A stretch of 64,000 bases of DNA from Psychrobacter glacincola. GTDB lineage: Bacteria; Pseudomonadota; Gammaproteobacteria; Pseudomonadales; Moraxellaceae. The notes beneath the pieces were generated by a model. The model saw nothing but the letters and a program-made list of their open reading frames with translations. It was not told where the DNA came from and searched no databases. Positions 59,510-64,000 of this stretch are shown here, piece after piece; within the stretch, counting starts at the first letter, position 1, and each line of letters starts with the position of its first letter. The stretch covers positions 122,827 to 186,826 of the forward strand of contig LIQB01000007.1 of assembly GCA_001411745.2 (NCBI GenBank). Direction: 5' to 3'. The position numbers and the translations under genes were made by a program.

Positions 59510-60724
59510 TTAATTTAGTAGCAGGTTCTCTAAAATCCCTTCATAAATCTGCGCAAGCTTGCCTAAGTCATCGACTTCTACCTTTTCGTCAACTTGGTGA
59601 ATCGTCGCATTTCTTACACCCAGTTCAACGACTTGTGCACCCGTTGGTGCAATAAAGCGTCCATCAGAAGTACCACCTGATGTAGATAGTGTCGTGTCAG
59701 TATCAGTTACCTTTTTTATGGCTTTTTGACAGGCAGAAACCAACTTACCTTCAGGGGTCAAAAATGGCTGACCAGACAATTTCCAATGGATATTATAATT
59801 TGCTTTGCTATCAGTAAAATACTTGTCAAAGATAGCGTGAGTTTTTGCTTTTAGCTCATCTTCGGTCGTTTCCGTAGAAAAGCGAAAGTTAAACACAGCT
59901 TCTAGTGTTTCAGGAATGACGTTGGTTGCGCCTGTGCCACTATTGATATTTGATATTTGCAGTGAAGTCGCAGGGAAGTAGTCATTGCCACTATCCCAAG
60001 TAGCGGCAGTCAGTTCCGCCAAAGCTGCCATCGTTGCATGAATAGGGTTGCAAGCTAAATGCGGGTAAGCAACATGACCTTGCTTGCCAGTGACCGTAAG
60101 TTCCGCACCCAATGAGCCGCGGCGACCGTTTTTAATGATATCGCCGAGCGTATCTGTGCTCGATGGTTCGCCAACCAAGCAATAGGTGATTTTTTCATTG
60201 CGGGCTTCTAAGGTCTCAATGACTTTGACCGTACCATTGATGGAAGGACCTTCTTCATCTGAGGTGATTAAAAAAGCAATCGAACCCTTGTGTTCAGGAT
60301 AATTCGCGACGAAACGCTCGGCAGCGACGGTAAAAGCCGCAATCCCCGTTTTCATGTCAGCCGCACCGCGAGCCCATAGGTAACCATCAGCGATGGTTGG
60401 CGTAAATGGCGGATACGTCCAATTGTTTTCATCGCCTGTTGGCACGACGTCGGTATGACCAGCAAAACAGATAACTGGATCAGTGGTGCCACGGCGCGCC
60501 CATAGATTTTTGACTTCTGCATGTTCGCCGCTTTGATCTCTATCGCCAAAATACATAAATTCGCAGTCAAACCCAGCTTGTGATAATCGTTTTGACAAGA
60601 TATCTTGACAGCCATCATCATCTGGTGTGACGGAGGGACGCTCAAGTAGCGTAATACTTAAATCTAGCGTTTGCTGCTGATGGTTTTGTTGTTGATGAAT
60701 GGTTTGTTTATTAAAGTCCGACAT
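59510..60724 (-). CDS. dapE: Succinyl-diaminopimelate desuccinylase
   Basis: DapE releases L,L-diaminopimelate for lysine and peptidoglycan synthesis, using two zinc ions. The 404-residue product has the M20 ligands FAGHTDVVP (His90, Asp92), GAADMKTG (Asp123) and [10 protein letters not shown] (Glu157, Glu158), and the DapE-type [12 protein letters not shown] segment near the end. The first 22 residues are Gln/His-rich and extra compared with E. coli (375 residues). AAGG is 7 bp before the ATG. It is 98 bp downstream of the oxygenase gene on the same strand. Confidence 0.96.
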   Translation of the reverse strand: MSDFNKQTIHQQQNHQQQTLDLSITLLERPSVTPDDDGCQDILSKRLSQAGFDCEFMYFGDRDQSGEHAEVKNLWARRGTTDPVICFAGHTDVVPTGDENNWTYPPFTPTIADGYLWARGAADMKTGIAAFTVAAERFVANYPEHKGSIAFLITSDEEGPSINGTVKVIETLEARNEKITYCLVGEPSSTDTLGDIIKNGRRGSLGAELTVTGKQGHVAYPHLACNPIHATMAALAELTAATWDSGNDYFPATSLQISNINSGTGATNVIPETLEAVFNFRFSTETTEDELKAKTHAIFDKYFTDSKANYNIHWKLSGQPFLTPEGKLVSACQKAIKKVTDTDTTLSTSGGTSDGRFIAPTGAQVVELGVRNATIHQVDEKVEVDDLGKLAQIYEGILENLLLN

Positions 60725-60822
60725 GAATAAACCTTTTTATTATAAATTAAGATGATGGTTTTTTAAAATTGGCAGCCACGATACAATACAATCAGTCGTT
60801 GCTTGTTACTTGCTAATGCGTT

Positions 60823-61578
60823 TTAAATATTGTCTTCAACAAAAGGTACCAAACCATCACGGCGCATCCACGTCGCGATAGAGTAACGCTGCCGATGGGC
60901 AATTTGCACTTGATGTTTTAGGTCACTGTCAAATATCACCAATCTATTGGCGACAGGCATGACGTTATGATGAACGCCATGTTTATCAATGATTTCTAGT
61001 GCGCCGCCGTCAGTTGGTTCCCATTCATCATTGAGATAAAGCACCGCAGAGATAACGCGTTCATCACGCCCAGCTGGATTGTCACTATGCCATTGATAGC
61101 CAAAACCCACTGGATAGCAAGCATAATGCGCTTCACTGTGGCGAATACCGGCAAATAAACTGCGATTGAATAAGGCAGCAAGCGCATTGATACTTTGCAA
61201 ATAATAATACCCAGCAAAGAAGTTTTCTGTAATCCAGCGGATGCGATCACCGCGAATATCACTGATACGAATCCCAGCCGTCAGCTCTGCGTCACGATAG
61301 TCAATAAAACCACTCTCTGCTTGCAAGGCTAACAGCGCTTTCGTTTCAAAAACCTCATCAATAATGATCCAACCATCATCAACGAATATATCCAGTTGTG
61401 TATCAGTCAGCTTATCTTGCCAACTGATATCGAAATCAGACTGTTGTAATAGGCGCTGAGTCAGTGGTTTTTGGCTTGGGTCGTCGCTATGAGGAAATAA
61501 TAATGGTGGATTATCTTCTCCTATTGGATGATCGATCACCAACTTTGTCACATCAAGATTGCTAATAATCTCTGTCAT
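60823..61578 (-). CDS. 2OG-Fe(II) oxygenase
   Basis: A 251-residue member of the 2-oxoglutarate/iron dioxygenases (prolyl-4-hydroxylase/PKHD type). Iron ligands are His164 and Asp166 in YQWHSDNPAG and His222 in DLKHQV; Arg231 in RQRYSIATW should bind 2-oxoglutarate. The middle LYLNDEWEPTDGGALEI is typical. Substrate cannot be told. The first 70 residues lack a known domain. The bases just before ATG 61578 are a perfectly duplicated 33-bp unit that contains only a weak ribosome site. Confidence 0.82.
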   Translation of the reverse strand: MTEIISNLDVTKLVIDHPIGEDNPPLLFPHSDDPSQKPLTQRLLQQSDFDISWQDKLTDTQLDIFVDDGWIIIDEVFETKALLALQAESGFIDYRDAELTAGIRISDIRGDRIRWITENFFAGYYYLQSINALAALFNRSLFAGIRHSEAHYACYPVGFGYQWHSDNPAGRDERVISAVLYLNDEWEPTDGGALEIIDKHGVHHNVMPVANRLVIFDSDLKHQVQIAHRQRYSIATWMRRDGLVPFVEDNI

Positions 61579-61644
61579 TTCGTCTCACTATGGTCAGTTA
61601 GCTGGCAATACTTCGTCTCACTATGGTCAGTTAGCTGGCAATAC
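61579..61644. repeat. Perfect 33-bp tandem duplication
   Basis: Units 61579-61611 and 61612-61644 are identical (TTCGTCTCACTATGGTCAGT and 13 more bases). The array abuts the start codon of the minus-strand oxygenase gene and lies about 96 bp upstream of rlmJ, so it occupies the shared divergent regulatory region. Confidence 0.95.
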
Positions 61645-61740
61645 ATAGCCAATCAATGCCTTTTTACCAAAACCATCGTTATCTTTTACTCTGCCTATGC
61701 TACCATAGATGTAATTTTTCTTATTTAAACTTTTGAGATT

Positions 61741-62616
61741 ATGAACTATAAACACGCCTACCACGCTGGTAACTTTGCTGATGTGGTTAAACACATTTTA
61801 TTGGTACAACTCCTTAATCAATTGGGGCAAAAAAACAAACCTTTTTATGTGCTTGATGCTTATGGTGGTCGCGGACTGTATTCACTGAGCAGTGAAGAAG
61901 CGCGCAAGACAGGTGAGGCCAAAGGTGGTATCCAAGCGTTACTAAATGCCAATACCGACAAGGCACCTGCTGCTGTCAAAGATTATATGGAAGGCATTAA
62001 GCAAGCCCGTTTCACTTATGACAATAAAGTCTATCCTGGTTCTCCTTGGTGGGTTGCCCATCATATCGAGAAAAATCCAGATGCAGGTGTGCGCGGTGAA
62101 GCTTTTGAAGCCAAAGCTAGCGAATATGATGCGCTAAACTATCAGTTGCACAAGTTACCCATTGGTATACAGCATCGTGATGCCTTTGAAGGGATTACCG
62201 CCGTTATTCCACCAAAAGAAAAGCGCGGTCTGATTTTTCTTGATCCGCCTTATGAGCAAGAGCACAAAGATTTTACACGCCTTATAAACTTACTCGTTGC
62301 TGCTTATAATAAATGGCCACAAGGCACTTATGCGCTTTGGTTCCCTATTAAGAACGTTGAAGCCGTTGAATTGTTTTACAAAAAACTGAAGCGTACCGAA
62401 ATGCGCCGCCAGTTGGTTTGTGAGCTGAATATTTATCCAAATGATGTGGCGGTTGGTCTTAACGGCACAGGTTTACTGGTGATCAACCCACCTTGGCAAT
62501 TTGATAATCATGCACGTGAGATATTACGCTTCTTACAGCCTGCATTAAAAGTGGCTGATGCTCCAGATTTAACGCCTGATAGCGCAACCAATGTACGCTG
62601 GCTAGTCGGCGAATAA
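61741..62616 (+). CDS. rlmJ: 23S rRNA (adenine-2030-N6)-methyltransferase
   Basis: RlmJ methylates A2030 of 23S rRNA. The 291-residue product starts MNYKHAYHAGNFADVVKHIL, unmistakable for the family, with the catalytic IFLDPPYEQEHKDF (DPPY) motif at about residues 163-176 and GTGLLVINPPWQFD near the end. The ribosome site is weak (TTTGAG). It is followed by pssA after about 40 bp and may share a message. Confidence 0.95.
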   Translation: MNYKHAYHAGNFADVVKHILLVQLLNQLGQKNKPFYVLDAYGGRGLYSLSSEEARKTGEAKGGIQALLNANTDKAPAAVKDYMEGIKQARFTYDNKVYPGSPWWVAHHIEKNPDAGVRGEAFEAKASEYDALNYQLHKLPIGIQHRDAFEGITAVIPPKEKRGLIFLDPPYEQEHKDFTRLINLLVAAYNKWPQGTYALWFPIKNVEAVELFYKKLKRTEMRRQLVCELNIYPNDVAVGLNGTGLLVINPPWQFDNHAREILRFLQPALKVADAPDLTPDSATNVRWLVGE

Positions 62617-62658
62617 CCATGTTAGTGAATAACTATGCCGGCAAATAAGGATATTGAG

Positions 62659-63561
62659 ATGACTAACGTGCAATCACCTAAAGACGAATCAAATCATCCG
62701 CCTCTAAATGATGGATTGTTACAAGACAGCGCAGCAACCCAGCCGCCCTTTGTTGATGAGCATGATTTCAATATTCGCTTAGCGGATAATGAGAGTTATG
62801 ATGGCTTGACCTTTGAAGTGATTGAAGCAGAAGTTGCTGAAGGACAGCGAGTAGTCAGTCGCGGTGTCTATTTAGCGCCAAACCTAATTACAACCTTGTC
62901 ACTGCTATCTGGCTTTTATTCGATTTTAGCCAGTACGCAAGGCGAGTTCTACAAAGCTTCTTTAGCCATCTTTTTGTCCGCTATTCTCGACGGTGCTGAT
63001 GGACGAGTGGCGCGTATGCTTAATGCGCAAAGCCCGTTTGGCGAGCAATATGATTCGCTTGCCGATATGCTGGCTTTTGGTGTTGCACCAGCGATCTTAG
63101 TTTATAGTTTTGCGCTGCAGCCGTTAGGTCGCATTGGCTTGGGCTGTGCGTTTGTCTTTACCGCCTGTGCTGCCTTCCGTCTGGCACGTTTTAATGTTCA
63201 GGTCGGTATTGTTGATAAAAAATACTTTGTCGGTTTGGCCAGTCCACTTGCTGCTATATTAGTAACGGCAGCGGTTATGGTCGCTGTCGACCATAATGAA
63301 TGGATTGGTCAGTACGATACGGCGGTCATGTTCTTATTCGCCGCTTGGGTGGTGATTTGTGGTTTATTGATGGTTAGTAACGTCAAATACTATAGCTTTA
63401 AAGAGTTTGATAAAAAGAAAGTACCTTTTGTGGTTCTAATAATCGGTGTATTGGTTATGAGTATTGTGCTCTATGACATACCTGTCGGTATTTTAGCCAT
63501 TGGTATTATCTATGCATTGTCGGGTATTGTTACGACGATTAAAGCAAAAGCAAATCTGTAG
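62659..63561 (+). CDS. pssA: CDP-diacylglycerol-serine O-phosphatidyltransferase
   Basis: PssA makes phosphatidylserine, the precursor of phosphatidylethanolamine, in the inner membrane. The 300-residue product has the CDP-alcohol phosphotransferase motif beginning DGADGRVARM (Asp111, Asp114, Gly115, Ala/Arg following) and continuing FGEQYDSLADM, and about eight hydrophobic segments from residue 75 on. It is the type with membrane spans. ATG 62659 is 7 bp after AAGGA; an ATG at 62635 lies upstream of that site. The first 70 residues are hydrophilic and acidic. Confidence 0.95.
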   Translation: MTNVQSPKDESNHPPLNDGLLQDSAATQPPFVDEHDFNIRLADNESYDGLTFEVIEAEVAEGQRVVSRGVYLAPNLITTLSLLSGFYSILASTQGEFYKASLAIFLSAILDGADGRVARMLNAQSPFGEQYDSLADMLAFGVAPAILVYSFALQPLGRIGLGCAFVFTACAAFRLARFNVQVGIVDKKYFVGLASPLAAILVTAAVMVAVDHNEWIGQYDTAVMFLFAAWVVICGLLMVSNVKYYSFKEFDKKKVPFVVLIIGVLVMSIVLYDIPVGILAIGIIYALSGIVTTIKAKANL

Positions 63562-63583
63562 AATTGACTGTTCGTGTCATATT

Positions 63584-63618
63584 AAGGAATTTACCGTAGG
63601 GTAAGTTCCTTTTTTTAT
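63584..63618 (+). terminator. pssA terminator
   Basis: AAGGAATTTACC pairs with GGTAAGTTCCTT around GTAG (one G-U pair), followed by T-run. Confidence 0.9.
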
Positions 63619-63848
63619 GCGCTTTATATATCAAACTGGCTATCAGTGTATTCATTACGACAAGATAAAGAAGAACCAGCTCATTTTTTAGCTAATGATC
63701 ATTGATAACGACCCGTTAAAGAGGTCTACTGTGATTAAGCTCAGCCCAAATAAACATACACTGCCATCCAGTTACAGCAAAAGTAGCGTCGCCATTCTGC
63801 CAATTTGGTCTAATCACCAAGATTATTCAAATTAAGATAAAATAGCCC

Positions 63849-63876
63849 TTGACTAAAGATTTAAACCCTCTATAAT
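63849..63876 (+). promoter_or_regulatory. Strong promoter P1 toward the right edge
   Basis: TTGACT (63849-63854), 16 bp, TATAAT (63871-63876), then a G+C-richer ACGCCC start region. No plus-strand gene follows within the window. With the second promoter downstream this resembles the tandem promoters of rRNA operons. Confidence 0.65.
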
Positions 63877-63964
63877 ACGCCCTCATCAAGACGAGCTGGA
63901 CAGCTTATATGTAAGATACATATAAATAACCCAATTAACTTGAAGAAACAAAACATAAAAAAGC

Positions 63965-63992
63965 TTGACAAATCAAATCATTATGATAAGAT
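63965..63992 (+). promoter_or_regulatory. Strong promoter P2 at the right edge
   Basis: TTGACA (63965-63970), 16 bp, TAAGAT (63987-63992), 116 bp after P1. The gene it drives lies outside. From 63619 to 63848 I see no gene, only a small AATGATCATT palindrome at about 63694-63703. Confidence 0.62.
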
Positions 63993-64000
63993 AGTCGGCT

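Overview
The window looks like a chromosomal segment of a gammaproteobacterium of the Moraxellaceae, most likely Psychrobacter. This rests on the moderate G+C feel, the ribosomal protein sequences, a Pseudomonas/Moraxellaceae-style pyrB-pyrC' pair, a split (three-subunit) proton-translocating transhydrogenase and many small conserved membrane proteins. The species call is inference from remembered family sequences; no search was run. It is dominated by core genes. I see no insertion sequence, prophage, CRISPR array or tRNA gene.

Layout. (1) 1-13.8 kb: S10, spc and alpha ribosomal-protein operons in canonical order (rplC to rpsQ, rplN to rpmJ with secY, rpsM to rplQ with rpoA), ended by a strong bidirectional terminator at about 13.84 kb. 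(2) 13.9-20.3 kb: yciO-like gene and epmC (both minus), then yceD, rpmF, fabD, fabG, acpP (fatty-acid synthesis; plsX and fabH are not in their usual place) and a Kbp/YgaU-type BON-LysM protein. (3) 20.3-28.4 kb: queG and nnrDE diverging, a DUF4124 protein, an 860-bp gene-free stretch, then ilvI-ilvH-ilvC. (4) 28.6-37.5 kb: small membrane proteins, a cold-shock protein with a long leader, etfBA, a TrmH-type methyltransferase with fbp (minus), and pyrB followed by a dihydroorotase homologue without its zinc ligands. (5) 37.5-48.6 kb: membrane and envelope genes (DUF2127, CPA1 antiporter, DUF2254, YihY, DUF2069, DUF3108), WrbA, and a 1077-residue M66-type metalloprotease lipoprotein with a proline-rich 18-residue repeat stalk and a ricin-type C-terminal domain. 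(6) 49.1-53.4 kb: groES-groEL behind a sigma-32-like promoter, then a two-domain carbohydrate-active-looking protein. (7) 53.4-64 kb: yaaA, pntAA-pntAB-pntB, a thioesterase-like gene, iscX, a GyrI-like protein, dapE, a 2OG-Fe(II) oxygenase, rlmJ, pssA, and two strong tandem promoters pointing off the right edge, probably toward an rRNA or other stable-RNA operon.

The less ordinary material is mostly between genes: an attenuator-like hairpin set and a 19-bp tandem repeat ahead of pntAA, a perfect 33-bp tandem duplication at the start of the 2OG oxygenase gene, a TTTTAAAT repeat run after pntB, a nested inverted repeat after groEL, and hairpins inside the ribosomal operons. In protein space the best candidates are the M66 lipoprotein and the orphan two-domain protein after groEL. 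I did not find a clearly new multi-gene system.
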